A DNA stretch of 64,000 bases. Origin: Oasisia sp. SBJ-2009 (lineage: Eukaryota > Annelida > Polychaeta > Sabellida > Siboglinidae). The position numbers were made by a program, and so were the translations under genes. The notes beneath the pieces are model-generated. The model did no database searches. It was not told where the DNA came from and worked only from the letters and a program-made list of their open reading frames with translations. This document shows, piece after piece, positions 42,611 to 56,186 of the stretch. Position 1 is the first letter of the stretch. The number at the start of each line of letters is the position of its first letter. The DNA lies in contig OZ024854.1 in the NCBI GenBank assembly GCA_964017155.1, forward strand, positions 21,479,869 to 21,543,868, given 5' to 3'.

Positions 42611-44865
42611 GCCCTGTGCAGTGGATATAGCACCTATATCCTTGACAATTCAAGCTGAGATGCACAACAAACGAAATCATTTGACATAATCATAAACGGG
42701 GACAGGCAAGAGTCCTCATTGAAGCATGGACCCGCAGAAAATATATTGCGGGAAAGTAATTAAGAAAATAAAGGTTGAATTTATTTACGAAAAAGATGGC
42801 TATAGTTTTAGAAAAATGTATTGTTGGCCCAGCTACAGAGATAGCACGTTTGCCTAGAGCTTAGTTTTCGGAGCAGAACTTGTTTGGAAACGGATGATCA
42901 AGGGTCCTAGTGATATCGAGGACATTTAGCAGATTAACCAAGTATGTCGGTTGCTGTAGAAAGAATACGACATGTAACAGTAATTCAATTTGAATTTAAT
43001 TATATATACAATTGGAAGTCAGTTCAACTACTTACGTAAGGATAATTAAACAAGCGGCCTTAAGTACCATTCTGTATACGTTGGACTTTAAATAGGTTTT
43101 TTTCACAACGTTGTTGAGAAAGGAGTTCCAATAGTCGAGTCGGTGAGAACTATTGTTATTATTTTAGCAACTGATAACGACAAATGACGTACTTGTGAAC
43201 GCAGAAACCCCTTTCAAAGACAACACCGAAATTCCGAATGGTATGTGATGGTGATATATTATTATCAGATAACTTGCTAGGAAAGTAGACAACAGCTTTA
43301 TAGACCTTTAGTTTTGTGTCTTGCGTGATGTCTCGACTGTCAACATGTTCGTAGAAGCCCCAAACCATAGACCGCAAATGTAGTTGGTGTTGAATGTCAA
43401 CTTCAATACAATACAAAAACCTATTCTGAATATAATATAAATACTGAATATAATATAAAATATAATATTTGTAACAGCACGTTATTGTCTAATGTAATTG
43501 AAGTCACACACGAAATAATCATTAATCACATGGATACATGAAGTGCATTATTTCACATTTGTAACCTCTGCGTTTATAGAACATACGCCCACTGACGCAT
43601 GTCTACATTCATTTCACATCGTTAACAAGACTGATAACAACAGGAATAAAATATAATTACTTGTCAGCATTCTGAGAGAAGTGACTTCCTAGATAGGGGA
43701 AATGAAATCTATACATTTTTCAGAATGCACCATGAATTTGTATCGTGGGCATCGGGCTTGTTTGGTATGCCTTCGTTGCAAGACGATTTTGGTTTTATTA
43801 GATTCAACGTAAGTCACATATATACTCTCATTCGCTTCAGTGGATAATTTTCTGAGTGAATACAAACTTGGGCATCAACTACACACTGTAGTTCAATTAT
43901 ACTGTTAGAAGTAGTTTTCGTGTTAGTCTGATGAGGTTAAATAGTTGCCATCAGTACGATCAGTTATTTGCAATTTCGCATTCATACGTTGCAGTACTTA
44001 CAGCAAGGAAGACGTAGAACTGTTTGATGCTAACACACATCTATGTATAACACCTTGGTAAATCCATTGCTTAGAATTCTTATCTGCATGTCACTGATTG
44101 TCATCATCTAGGACACAAATTATGTTGGTAAACTATGCCGAACAGCCATACCGCTGTGGAATCATTCATAGAGCATCTTGGTTTATAAAATGAAAGACTG
44201 CGTTTGAAACCAGGATCCTGGGATGGTAGTGGTAGTGGTGGTAGTGGTGGTAGTGGTGGTTGTGGTGATAGGTGTGGTAATGGAATGAGTTATCAGCGGT
44301 GGATTCGGTCCAAAACGATTGGTGCGCTCTGAACATACGGCGTAGACTCGAGTATTGGAGCCAGGATTACCTATCGACGGGTTCAATCCAATTTAATGAT
44401 CGTGACGTTGCCGAAGGTTTTTAATTTGCGACAGATTCTGAACAAGGTGCCGTTAGTAATCATAAATACATTGTGTCCTTGGTATATTCTGGAAGCCAGC
44501 AGCGCATATCGTGTCAACAGGGTCGGTCGCAGAAGTAGAGCACGCGCTATACCGATAACACGACACCATCGCAAGTTACGTGTACATGTAAATTCGTAAA
44601 CTAAATAATAATAATTGAATGACCATGTTGCTTCAACGCAATCGCACAATATAACAGCTGTCAAGAGTAAGTAGTGACATTGACATTTTAATTCGCGTCG
44701 TCTAGTAAAAATACATCATTCACTCATCTCTTGAATGCCATATCGTGAACTCTGTTCGAGCACCGCGTAGGCACAACGGAAACTGGACGTTGCATGAAGC
44801 ATGAGACCTGAGCGGTTGGTAGCCGACTGCAACCCATCTGTTTTATTTGGGTCTTTCAGCACTTT
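42611..44865. other. intergenic, no gene recognised
   Basis: A small (GGTGGTAGT)n patch at about 44224-44275 is the only repeat seen. No coding exon supported. Confidence 0.4.
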
Positions 44866-44992
44866 TAATTAATTAATTACTTTTAATTAATTACTTTTAA
44901 TTAATTAATGATTTTTTTAAATTAATTAATGAATTTTTAAATAAATTATTTTATTAATTACTTTTTAAATAATTAATTAATTAATTAATGAT
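44866..44992. repeat. (TTAATTAA)-rich AT tract
   Basis: Repeated ttaattaa and ttttaaat words; almost no G or C. Confidence 0.9.
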
Positions 44993-46735
44993 TACGTATG
45001 CATTCATTAAGAACCTCAATCATTAGCTTTCCGAGGATCTAGGGTAGTGCGCTTTGACGGGAAATACCCGATCCAAGGATCGGTGGAACGTGACGTCATG
45101 TCTGGCAAAATCATCATCGGGGGCTTTGGAACCACAATCTAACTACTGCCGTGTGGCTGGTGTGGAGTTGAAGCGTCTAGTCCACGCCACGGCGCGGGAC
45201 ACACTGAAAGACGATCGTGTATCTTGTTTACCATTTAAATAAAACAATCCAGGCACCCACGAATGCGATTCAATGGATGTTTTGGACATGTGTCCATCCC
45301 CACTTCACATACAGTTTCATCACACGCCAAAAATATGCCTCCCAGTGTTAGGTTATTAAACATCAAATCGCCTTTACAATTATGGGACCGTCATATTTAT
45401 CATAACACTATCAAATGACCAGTTGACCACACTACCATGGAGCTGTACATAGCGTGTTTTCAAACATTCCCTTAGGACGTACGTTTGACAGGATCGTGCA
45501 TTTGTCCTTGTCGCATACATATAGGTTTGTGGTGGCCCTTAATGACACGACGATAACCTTTGGTTATAGGCAACATAAATTGAGCCGTTATCACGTCGTG
45601 CGGGAGGGACCGGTCGCTGCCACTTCTGAATAGAGTGAGGTTGATTGCGATCAACGCGGAAAGTTGCCGACACACCTGTTATTCATCATATCGAGTTACT
45701 TGAACACAACATCTTTAACCTCTTCGATCCTGAACACCGAAATTTAGGGTTTTGACACCAGTGTGTACTATAATCGCTACATGTCACTCGTTTTTCGCAG
45801 AAACTTCGTCAAATTATACCCGGATGAACACATAAGATTTACCGATAGTTTGACACCAAGTTTGCATATATCTATAAAAAAAAACGACACTTTCTAGCAA
45901 AATCAAATCAGCAGTCGATCGTAAATGTTTCACTATTCCTGTTAGCGATGTTCGTGAGCAAGAATTGCAGTTGTTTAGTTAGCATGTCCGATGATTTGGA
46001 TGAAAATGTGAAAAGCAGCAGCTATGTGGACAGCCATGTTTGACATCGGTGATATTTCTTCGATTCTGAGCTGTCAAATATTAGTACAAATGTTGATGTA
46101 TCTTATCGTCCATCTTGCTTCTTGTCTGGTTTGTTGACATAAGTAATATTCTTATTATTTTCAATATATTTTTTACTCACGCAACAGTAATTTTGATGAC
46201 ACTGAGTTGGCAAATGTATTCTGATTTACACAATATAATTTTGCTTTGTACTTGCATGTGCTATATTCCACATAGCACTTGTGATGGCAGTGTCATTTGC
46301 TGTATGTAATATGTCTATCCTGATTTGAGAAAAACAGGACCAACTTCCTGAGTGACATAAAATAGAACTCATTTGATGTATGAATATATTTTTTGTGGTT
46401 CTAATTGACGACATATAATATATTGCAATGATGTAATAAATGAGAAAATAATTGCTGATAATTATGGAGGAATCAACAAAACAAAAGTGATTTTCATATA
46501 TATTGTCGGCCATCTTGGAATTTTGATATATGTAAATTATATATTAATTAGTTTAAGTTAGTCATACAACAATGATGTGTACATCAGTGTATAGATAATT
46601 CCTTTCTGGTTCAGATTATGTAAACTTTTATATAATTGTGATGAACAGGTTTTACGATATGGTGCATTATGTGAACCCATGTCTGGTCATAGCGTTGAGG
46701 CCCTCAGAAACTCAGGGCTTAAGAGGTTAACATAA
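44993..46735. other. intergenic, nothing recognised
   Basis: Apart from a short match to the 41140 repeat near 45148, no feature is supported. Confidence 0.4.
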
Positions 46736-47580
46736 TGTAACAAGATTTAACCAGATTGCCACCTAGAGATTCAACTCTAGATGGCAGGTGGACTAGAAAG
46801 CCCTTTGGCTTATCGAGACTCCAACCTATCTATTTAAATATACCCCGCCCGTCTTAGGTATATGTCAATTTTATGTTTAAATATATTCACACTACTAGCA
46901 CCTACACAATCAGCTGATAATTTGTTCCGTTCACTTACTGTTCTTTGTGAATAATTTCTAATATCTAGCCTACATTTCTTTGCTAATGTAACTCGAAGTC
47001 CTCTACTCCTACTCTCTTCCTTACCCGAGAACAATATTTCTGTCAATATTTTCATACGCATTCAATATACAAAACCCCTCAATGTGATCTCCTCTCAATC
47101 TTTTGGTTTCTAGTGTTGTTAAATCACATTCTATTAGACGCATTTCATAACTAATATTCCCGAGTTTTTGTATCATTTTGGTTGCTCTCCTTTGTACTCT
47201 TTCTAGCATATCAATATCCTTCTTACGATATGGCCTCCATGCTTGTATACAATATTCTAAATGAGGTCTAACTATTGTTTTATACAGCGGTATTATTAGT
47301 TCTTTTTCCTTGTACACTATATTTCGCTTAATTAATCCAATCATTTGGTTTCCATTCGCTGCTGCAATTCCACGCTGCTCTCATACCTTCATGTCAGCAC
47401 TAATTGTTAACCTTAAGACCTTTTCCTTTAAGGTTGTATTTAGTTGAGTACCACCCATTGTATATTGTGCATCTTCATTCCCATGTCCTGTGAGGAGGCA
47501 CATTTCCCAAAATTAAACAGCATTTGCCTCTTATCAGACCATTCGGTTAACTTATTAATTAATCACCTTGGGCCTTAAAA
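46736..47580 (-). mobile_element. LINE copy D (CR1/Jockey-like)
   Basis: Minus-strand frame 47021-47344 encodes KELIIPLYKTIVRPHLEYCI, then ERVQRRATKMIQKLGNISYE, then LTTLETKRLRGDHIEGF. The 3' flank shows the same gattgccacct and agatggcaggtgga words as copies B and C. Interrupted by stops and 5'-truncated. Confidence 0.8.
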
Positions 47581-48599
47581 ACCAGAGCTAGTACATCCGA
47601 GCTGGGGATTCTCTTCAACACACAGCGCCCTCGACGGATGTGATCAAAACTTAATACAAATACTATACTAAACGTCCGAGATTGGGCGAGATCTGTGCGG
47701 GTTTGGTCTCATCGGGGGGTGAGGAGTGTGGGGAGTGCCGCAGTTCCTATATAATAGCTCTGTATAAAACAACACCGAAGGTGGTCAGACATTAGTTAGC
47801 TTTCCTTACACACACCAATAATAGTATGATATTACTATTAGATGTGTCGATTGTTTTGTAATGAACTGTTAGCATATTTAAGGTTATAATACACTGGCGA
47901 TAAAATAGAACCTTTCGTAGTATCATACAATGAACACCATTTCAAAAAGTGTAATATATGGTCTCATGAATTCAACACATTACAGTGAAATGCCTCGAGC
48001 AAGACTGCCACCCGAGAGGAAGCACGTCCACGTTTGCCAACTATGCATGGAACCCACATATCACATACGGGGAAACCTTGCTAAAATGAATACCGATGGC
48101 ACAGCACAAACTATCTACTGATTAGGTACCGTATTCGGTTTTGTTTGGAAATGTTTGCTGCACCACCTAAAAAAGAATGATTAAACACTACCACATCGCT
48201 GGATCGATTGACGCCTTTACGCACACCCTCCTTAGTGCATTTGCCTAGCAGTTTAGTAGAGTTGTCCTAATCGCACAGTTTAATCGCACACTTGTTTGGG
48301 TGGTCTAGCACGGGGCAGGGTAAATGAAGCCTTTGTCGCAGACTCGCAGTGTGTGTTTATGTATTCGTTGCCGACTTTTAGAAATCGAGTTATCTTGATG
48401 TAGTTCACCGCTGTTAGTCGACCTACTCCCTACTTCCTGTTACGACGATAAACGGCCTTGTTATACACTGTCAGAGACACACCGCTATGACGAACACATA
48501 ACAGTAAAATGCCTTGGGCAGAAACGCCACCCAGGACCTAGCAGGTCATTATAAACCAACTATGCACAGTAGTCTAGTCGGAATATGGGGGTACCGTGC
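47581..48599. other. intergenic, nothing recognised
   Basis: No gene or repeat supported. Confidence 0.4.
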
Positions 48600-49110
48600 A
48601 CCCCGTGAAATATACTTTTAATTGGTTTCACTAGATCGGATAAAATACGTAGAAAACGGTTTGCTATGTTAACAAGTCAGCAAAATGTCCCACGTATCGT
48701 TTTTATGCAAATTAGTGCCGCCATTATTGAAAAATCTATTTTTTTACTGTATCTCAGCCAGTATTGCAGATAACCGAGAAAATAAGATGTAGAGACCTAT
48801 GTTATGGGGGTAAGGGACCATAATAAAGTCATTGTTGACATGATCTCATGTGTCTTTGACAGTTTAATATGCAAATTAGTGCCGCCATTATCGAAAAATC
48901 AATTTTTCACCATATCTCGGCCAATATTGCACATAACAGCACGAACAAGGTGTCCAGACCCATGTTTTCAGGGTCAACGATCATTAAAGGAGCATTCTTG
49001 AATTAACTACGTGTGTTCCTGGCAAGCTATGCATGCAAATTATAAAGAGCCAGCATTATCGGAAATGTGACATTTACGCTGTATCTCAGCCAATATTGCA
49101 GGTAAGTTGA
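48600..49110. repeat. 164-bp tandem repeat, 3 diverged units
   Basis: atgcaaattagtgccgccat (about 48705), the same words at about 48869, and atgcaaattataaagagcca at about 49033. Each is followed by a tatctcagccaatattgca stretch. Confidence 0.75.
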
Positions 49111-49424
49111 GAGATTTTTTTGAGGGTATTTACTTACGAAATCGTGTTCTTTTTATGACCAAATGTTGATATGGGGATCAATTCAAGGTATTGTGAATAA
49201 AGAAATTCCACTAATTTCATTTACCAACTCGTTTACTGATCCAGGTAAACAGCAAGCCAGAAAGATATTTTCTTAGGTGCCGCGCCTCAACTTCCCATGG
49301 GCGTCATACGAAAAGTGTTAGATCATCATTCACCATCGCTTTAACTGAAATCGTCAAAGTCAATCTCGTCCTTCCTCGTTTTCCTCCTCCTCGTTATTGT
49401 CACTGTTACTGTTATTGTTGTTGT
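49111..49424. other. intergenic, nothing recognised
   Basis: No feature supported. Confidence 0.4.
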
Positions 49425-50162
<738 letters not shown>

Positions 50163-50248
50163 TGTTGCGTGCGTGCGTGCGTGCGTGTGAGCGTGTGTGC
50201 GTATGTGCGTGTGTGCGTGTGTGCGTGTGTCGTGTGTCGTGTGTGTGT

Positions 50249-50322
<74 letters not shown>

Positions 50323-50328
50323 GTGTAT
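50163..50328. repeat. (GCGT)n / (GT)n microsatellite
   Basis: Continues directly from the hexamer array. Confidence 0.95.
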
Positions 50329-52688
50329 TAAGACACTGTTGCAGGTGAAGTTGTCAGTTAACACATTATTTTCACACGTCAAGTTAACAATACTAGGCAT
50401 GATTTAGTATGTAATGTATGTGATTATAAAAAGGATCATAATGTCCATTCAATACTATTTCATCATATAGCAAACTATTTTATGTTATTTGGAAAACTAA
50501 CAACATTACTTGTAAAATAAACATGTTGTTAAGTAGATGTGTGCTTAGGTGTTCTTATTATACTTGTGTAATGTACTGTACTGTTTTATACTTGTGATAG
50601 GTACCAGGAAAGCAAAATCTGTCCCCAAAGAAACATGGCTCTCTAGCTTCACCTGAAATGACATATATTGCTGGCAGAAATGTACATACAATATAAGGCC
50701 TGGTACATTGACGATAGTGTCACTAAAATGCAAAATCGAACAAAACACATGTAGATCATTGGTTGCATGATGCAAGTGATGTATACATGGTGACTTAACA
50801 TGTCATTGGGATGACAATAAGTATTTGCAGACAACAAAAGCAGGTTGAGAAGCACATTTTATTGTTCGCTGTATATGTTGCAGCCAAGCATAATTCTAAT
50901 GACAAAGTGACAGTGCTTCTATTTGTGTAGCTACACAACAGGTCGACAGTAATAAGTAAGACAGGAAATCTGAAGAAACCTAATAATTACTGTGTTAGGA
51001 AATATTGATTTGTTACAATATGACGCGCAACTACACTATGTAGATCTATCATGAAAACAGTTATTGTGTGCACATAGAATGAGATTATTATTATTTTAGA
51101 ATAGCAGTAACTTGTATTTATGTAATATACTTCTCACAACAAAGGTATCTTTGAATAAAAAATATGTGTACAAATCTGATTGATCTATTTCCCATTAACA
51201 CATACATTCTTCTTTTTGTCTGAAAGTCTTTCACAAGCCTGTCGGCTTTCTTTATGACTTGGTCTGTCATAGATATATCTCTACAAGCTGTCTGCAGTTG
51301 GCACAGGCTCCTGTAATGTATAAAACAGGGATACAACATCGCTTCTGTTGCAAACAGAATCACTATAACGCTGCAAAGAGTGATTATCTGAAGAAGAAAA
51401 TACTTTTAAAAATAGATTCACAAGGCACAAAGAAACAAATCATAACATCCATTCGCTCGCAAAAACCTCTAGTCTGTCAATATCAGTTTAGTTGTAAATA
51501 ATTCACGCTCACGAATAATTCCGACATCCGCCTTGATATAACAACGTTTTCCTCGCGTAGCATTAGTAAATCACTGCATCCAATTTCTATGACAACTTTC
51601 TGTGGTACCTTTGTCGTGGACGTAATGACATTTCATGTCGAAGACAGGAATCTGACATATTTACGGATAAATTAAGATAAACTATGTAGAATGTGTACAA
51701 TTGCAAGACAACAAAATGGTAGGAAATGCTCAACTGCTAGCTTCAAAACGTTGAATGTAGTCCTGAGTTTATTTCAACATAAAAAGTACTTCGGTTAGTA
51801 ACAATATACGATGCAAACCTGTCGCTTAGTAAAAACGTTTGACACAGCAGTTATCGTTACGTTCCACATGCGAGTACACACTAGAGCTTCCACGAATTTA
51901 CTGATATATTCAGAGAGCAATGTTGCCAACAGCAAAACCGCACCCGCTGCGACGTCATGACATATGCAGGCTTCACTGGACTTACTAACATATTCGTGAC
52001 AGCACATTATGCATATTCAGCAACATATAAAACAACTGAGCGTGTTCTACACTGCAGAAACGCGTTGCATTGAAATTTTGAAAATATGATACCTAACGAC
52101 CTTGAACAAATTCGACAGGGTTGTTTGGTAGCATGAAAGACCGCAGCGGAACAGGCAATTGACCAAAAGAAGTTTATCAGCTAATAATATTTAAGATGCT
52201 GGGTCACAGCCTATCTGCAACACGCTACACCCCGCCGTGTCTGTCAGTGAATACAACAAATTGACGTAGCCGTATTGGATGTAGGCACATTCAGAATACT
52301 TCTTCTGCAGAGATTTCTTGCTCCGGGGATCCCAAGGAAAAGCTGTGCAGAAAAACAGTGGTGACATTTTCCAAGCCAAACCTCAGTGTGCCTGGGTAAA
52401 CATGCAGTACGTGCACCAGCAAGTTGACATTAGCCAATCCGGTGGCTGAGACAGGCGCTCGCCATTCATCAAGTCACCCACCACAGAACAGGCATTATGA
52501 TGTAATCCCGTTCGGGGTGTGGCTTACAACTATTTGAGCCAATCAGAAGTGGTCATGCCGCGTGCGCAAGTGACTGTGCTGAGGCGTTTTTCCCTCACTT
52601 GTTGACAGAAACGTCGACGTTACTGCCGGTGACTTTCTCACAGGAACATTATATCAAGTGTCTGCCATATCCGCCGGTCCACAACACC
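50329..52688. other. intergenic / 5' flank of the intact fibrinogen-related gene
   Basis: No coding exon supported. Near 51910 the words cagagagcaatg and aaaaccgcacccgctgc resemble a fragment of repeat R. A CCAAT word lies at 52539, 150 bp before the start codon. A TATAAAA at 52026 is too far upstream to be assigned without transcript data. Confidence 0.4.
52539..52543 (+). promoter_or_regulatory. CCAAT box candidate for the fibrinogen-related gene
   Basis: gagCCAATcagaa is a good match to the extended NF-Y site, 150 bp upstream of the ATG. No TATA box follows it at a useful distance. Confidence 0.3.
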
Positions 52689-52856
52689 ATGTTTCATCAC
52701 TATGCTTTCATCGTACTCGCGGTCAGTTTGGGCTTCACCAGTGGTCAGGAGACAGGAATTGGCATAGGTACCTGTACGTACAATTTCGTCGTACAGAGTC
52801 CGTACTGTGAGAAAAACGTGGGCGCCGACGTCGCCGCCGACATACAACGACTGCAG
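52689..52856 (+). CDS. exon 1: signal peptide and N-terminal cysteine module
   Basis: 56 codons from the ATG in a good context (caccATGt). The donor CAG|GTGAGT is phase 0. Ends in DIQRLQ, as in the decayed paralogue. Confidence 0.85.
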
Positions 52857-55800
52857 GTGAGTGGAGGTGTAGCGTGTGTAAGAGTTCCACAGGTGAAAGG
52901 AGGTGTATAACTCAACAGGTGAGTGGAGGTGTAGTGTGAGTAACAGTTCCACAGGTGAATGGAGGTGTACAACTCAACAGGTGAGTGAAGGTGTAGTGTG
53001 TGTACCAGTTCCAAAGGTGAGTGGAGATGTATAATTCAACAGGTGAGTGAAGGTATATAACTCAACAGGTGAGTGAAGGTGGTGAAGGTGTAACAGTTAC
53101 AGGTGAATGGAAGTGTATAATTCAACAGGTGAGTGAAGTTGATGTATGTGTACAACTCAACAGGTGTGTGATGGTGTAGCGTGTGTACAACTCAACAGGC
53201 GTGTGGAGGTGTAACGTGTGCACAACTCAACATGTGTATGGAGTTGTAGCGTGTGTACAACTCAACAGGTGTGTGGAGGTGTAGCGTGTGCACAACTCAA
53301 CAGGTGTGTGGAGGTGTAGCGTGTGTACAACTATACAGGTGTATGGAGGTGCAGCGTGTGTACAACTTAACAGGTGTGTGGACGTGCAGCGTGTGTACAA
53401 CTCCACAGGTGTGTGGAGGTGTAACGTGTGCACAACTCAACATGTGTATGGAGGTGTAGCGTGTATACAACTCCACAGGTGTGTGGAGGTGTAGCGTGTG
53501 TACAACTCCACAGGTGTGTGGAGGTGCAGCGTGTGTGAGAAGCTAACAGGCGAGTGAAGATTTAACGTGCAGTCAACAGGTGTATTTGTGTGTTCCTGCT
53601 TGGCGCAAGGAACACTTACCTTTACAGTCTTGTTCCCTATATCACCCGAAGCGCAATGTGACTACTTTTTGAAATCAACATATTAAACGTTAGGACATAT
53701 TAACATTGTGAATATATTTAAATGATGGCTCACATTACTGATTATAGTAACAGTGTGAATATATTTAAATAATGGCACACATTACTGATTATAGTAAAAG
53801 TGTGAATGTATTTAAATAATGGCACACATTACTGATTATAGTAACAGTGTGAATATATTTAAATAATGGCTCACATGACTGATTATAGTAACAGTGTGAA
53901 TATATTTATATAATGGCTCACATTACTGATTATAGTAACAGTGTGAATATATTTAAATAATGGCACACATTACTGATTATAGTAACAGTGTGAATATATT
54001 TAAATAATGGCTCACATTACTGATTATAGTAACAGTGTGAATATATTTAAATAATGGCTCACATTACTGATTATAGTAACAGTGTGAATATATTTAAGTA
54101 ATGGCTCACATTACTGATTATAGTAACAGTGTGAATATATTTAAATAATGGCTCACATTACTGATTATAGTAACAGTGTGAATATATTTAAATAATGGCA
54201 CACATTACTGATTATAGTAACAGTGTGAATATATTTAAGTAATGGCTCACATTACTGATTATAGTAACAGTGTGAATATATTTAAGTAATGGCTCACAGT
54301 ACTGATTATGTATCCACCGACTTCAGTTGCAACGAGGCAGAACGTTCAATTTATGTGTCTTATTTTCGAAGGATTCGACCGATAAATTAAAAACAGACTT
54401 GGCATCAGAAACTGCAGCTCTGAGCTCAGCTCTGAATACTAAACTGAAGGACATTGAAGACCTAAGAAAAGAACTGGACGGAATCAAAGTAGACAACAGC
54501 GCAATGAAGACAGATATTTCTGTTCTGAAAAGTCGTCAAGCGGCCGGCGTTGGCGATGCAGTGACAGCTAAACCAATAGCGGCCACAATGATCGAGGGAC
54601 AGACCCTCATATTCATAGGTGAGACGCCTGTTGATATAACGTAGTTATCAAAATGAATTGCACTATATGTCCGATGTAGCTGTCTTGTTGTCTCCAGATT
54701 GTTATTTTCTGTTAAATATAGGACATGAAACAATACCAAAAGAAAAACAAGTAGTGTCACTATGATACTGTTCAACACACAGAAGAAAGACAACTAAGAA
54801 CAGCTAAACTGTGATATCCTTCAAATATCGTTATCATACTATAGCACCACTATTAACAGAAGCATTGTTACCTAGCTATGTATGCCATGTGAAATAGAAG
54901 AAAGTGTATATCGCGCAAAATGAGATGGCGTTACTTAGTAGTGTTCAAAGTAATATATATTCAATGATTACAACAATTTGGAGAAAGTGAACAAGTTTAT
55001 CCTTTTTTTTAAATGTAGGGATAGCAGGCCTAGCTGAAAGAAACTGTTCAGTATCCTTGCTAGAGTGGGTACAGTTAATATAGCTAGTTTGTTTGCTTGG
55101 ATGAAATGTAACATACCTATGATATACTAACAATAGTATATCTGATTTCTACTTTAGGGTGTCCCATTACTGTATTCAACGTGATTGTCTACTTTATGCC
55201 GGCTTACGTGGTCCCGACCGTGACGTACGCCATTTCCGTCAACAAAACAGGTAACTTTAAACCAATAAGGGGAATGCAAGATCATATCCACATGCGGTTT
55301 TCCTCCGCGGGAATCCACATATTCGTTTGTTCCGGTTATGATTAGTTTAAAATGTAGCGTAGAATAATAATAATTGCGTAATTAATAATGTACTGGTGAG
55401 AAGTCGAAGTGAGAAGATATGTCACTGTCACTATTTTGACATTCCTGCTACTATCTGCTGTTTTCCTATAATCCCTTGTTCGCGTTATAGTTTAGTACAA
55501 ACCGTATTGTTGACTTTTTAAATTACTGCTATCTTCTATCCGACACTTGATGCCCACTCCTCTAATTTCCTTGTTGGTCTTGTTCTATTTGATTAAGTCC
55601 TAAACTAAATGTGTCCACAGGCCTCATCGATGGAATGCAGATGACCTTGAAACAGATCTTGCCGCCGTTTCCCGTGTACTGTAACACGGGTCTCTTCATA
55701 GTCGTCCAACGTCGGATAGCGCCGTTCGACCTGTCGTTCAATTGGACGTGGGACGAATACAAGAACGGGTTCGGCGACCTGAATGGAGAGTTCTGGCTCG

Positions 55801-56186
55801 GTCTGGAAAAGTTACACTTAATCACGAATCAACCATACGTGAAATATTTAATTCGCTTTGAAGTGACGAGTAGCTCGGGGAAGGTGATATATACTGATTG
55901 CGATAACTTTTACATCGGCGATGGGAGTGATCAGTATGTCGTCAAGAACACAGGCAATTGCAGGCAGAGTAACGGTTACAGAGCAACGAACTACATTTCA
56001 GTTAATGATATGTTCTACACCCCTGACAAAGATAACATAAATAAATGTGCCTCTTTGTATAATGGTTTCTGGAATCCCAGTAAAATCTGTGGGTCTTCAC
56101 ATTTACACTTAAAAGTGCCCATGTCACTTGGGAGCAGTGGAGCACTTATTGCAACGACAATACAAATTCGTCCAGTACAAGTTTAA
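52689..56186 (+). CDS. fibrinogen-related secreted protein, four exons, intact
   Basis: Exons at 52689-52856, 54372-54618, 55158-55250 and 55621-56186 join in phase (0, 1, 1) to give 357 residues. Residues 1-20 are a signal peptide. Residues 29-56 form a short module with CTYNFVVQSPYC that recalls the N-terminus of angiopoietin-type proteins. Residues 57-110 form a coiled coil, which would drive oligomers. C140 onward is a fibrinogen domain: PVYC (187-190), VVQRR (197-201), WDEYKNGFGDLNGEFWLG (213-230), DKDN (305-308) at the calcium-site position, C312/C326, and the C-terminal TTIQIRPVQ. It is secreted, and the family binds sugars or acetyl groups, often in defence. The usual GGGWTV and the WWxxxCHxSNLNG stretch are replaced, and C263 and C283 are extra. 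A paralogue decays at 13112-18095. Confidence 0.85.
52853..53560. repeat. minisatellite of 26-36-bp units containing the splice-donor sequence
   Basis: The array begins at the exon 1 donor itself. Units such as caggtgagtggaggtgtag alternate with ttccacaggtgaatggagg and, further right, become caggtgtgtggaggtgtagc. CAGGTGAGTG is repeated perfectly at about 52916, 52978, 53040, 53066 and 53126. Later units carry CAGGTGTGTG instead. Confidence 0.85.
53561..53694. other. intron 1, unique sequence
   Basis: Between the two intronic minisatellites; nothing else seen. Confidence 0.5.
53695..54308. repeat. 47-bp AT-rich minisatellite, ~13 copies
   Basis: The unit starts gattatagtaacagtgtgaa and ends atggctcacattact, with few substitutions between copies. 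It lies in intron 1, ending about 60 bp before exon 2. Confidence 0.95.
54372..54618 (+). CDS. exon 2: coiled coil
   Basis: Acceptor cttattttcgaag. Reads DSTDKLKTDLASETAALSSA and continues with heptad-like leucines (IEDLRKELDGIK, ISVLKSRQ) to TLIFIG. Phase-1 donor g|gtgaga. Confidence 0.8.
55158..55250 (+). CDS. exon 3: start of the fibrinogen domain
   Basis: Acceptor ttctactttag. 93 bp encode CPITVFNVIVYFMPAYVVPT, then YAISVNKT. The first cysteine of the domain is C140. Phase-1 donor g|gtaact. No counterpart was found in the decayed paralogue. Confidence 0.75.
55621..56186 (+). CDS. exon 4: body of the fibrinogen domain and stop
   Basis: Acceptor aatgtgtccacag. Encodes GLIDGMQ to the terminal PVQV and TAA, including the whole GEFWLG region. 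The decayed paralogue retains only its first 98 bp. Confidence 0.85.

Noticed and set aside
55562..55825. Minus-strand 87-codon frame inside the fibrinogen exon
   Set aside because: It is the antisense shadow of exon 4, whose plus-strand frame carries clear domain motifs.
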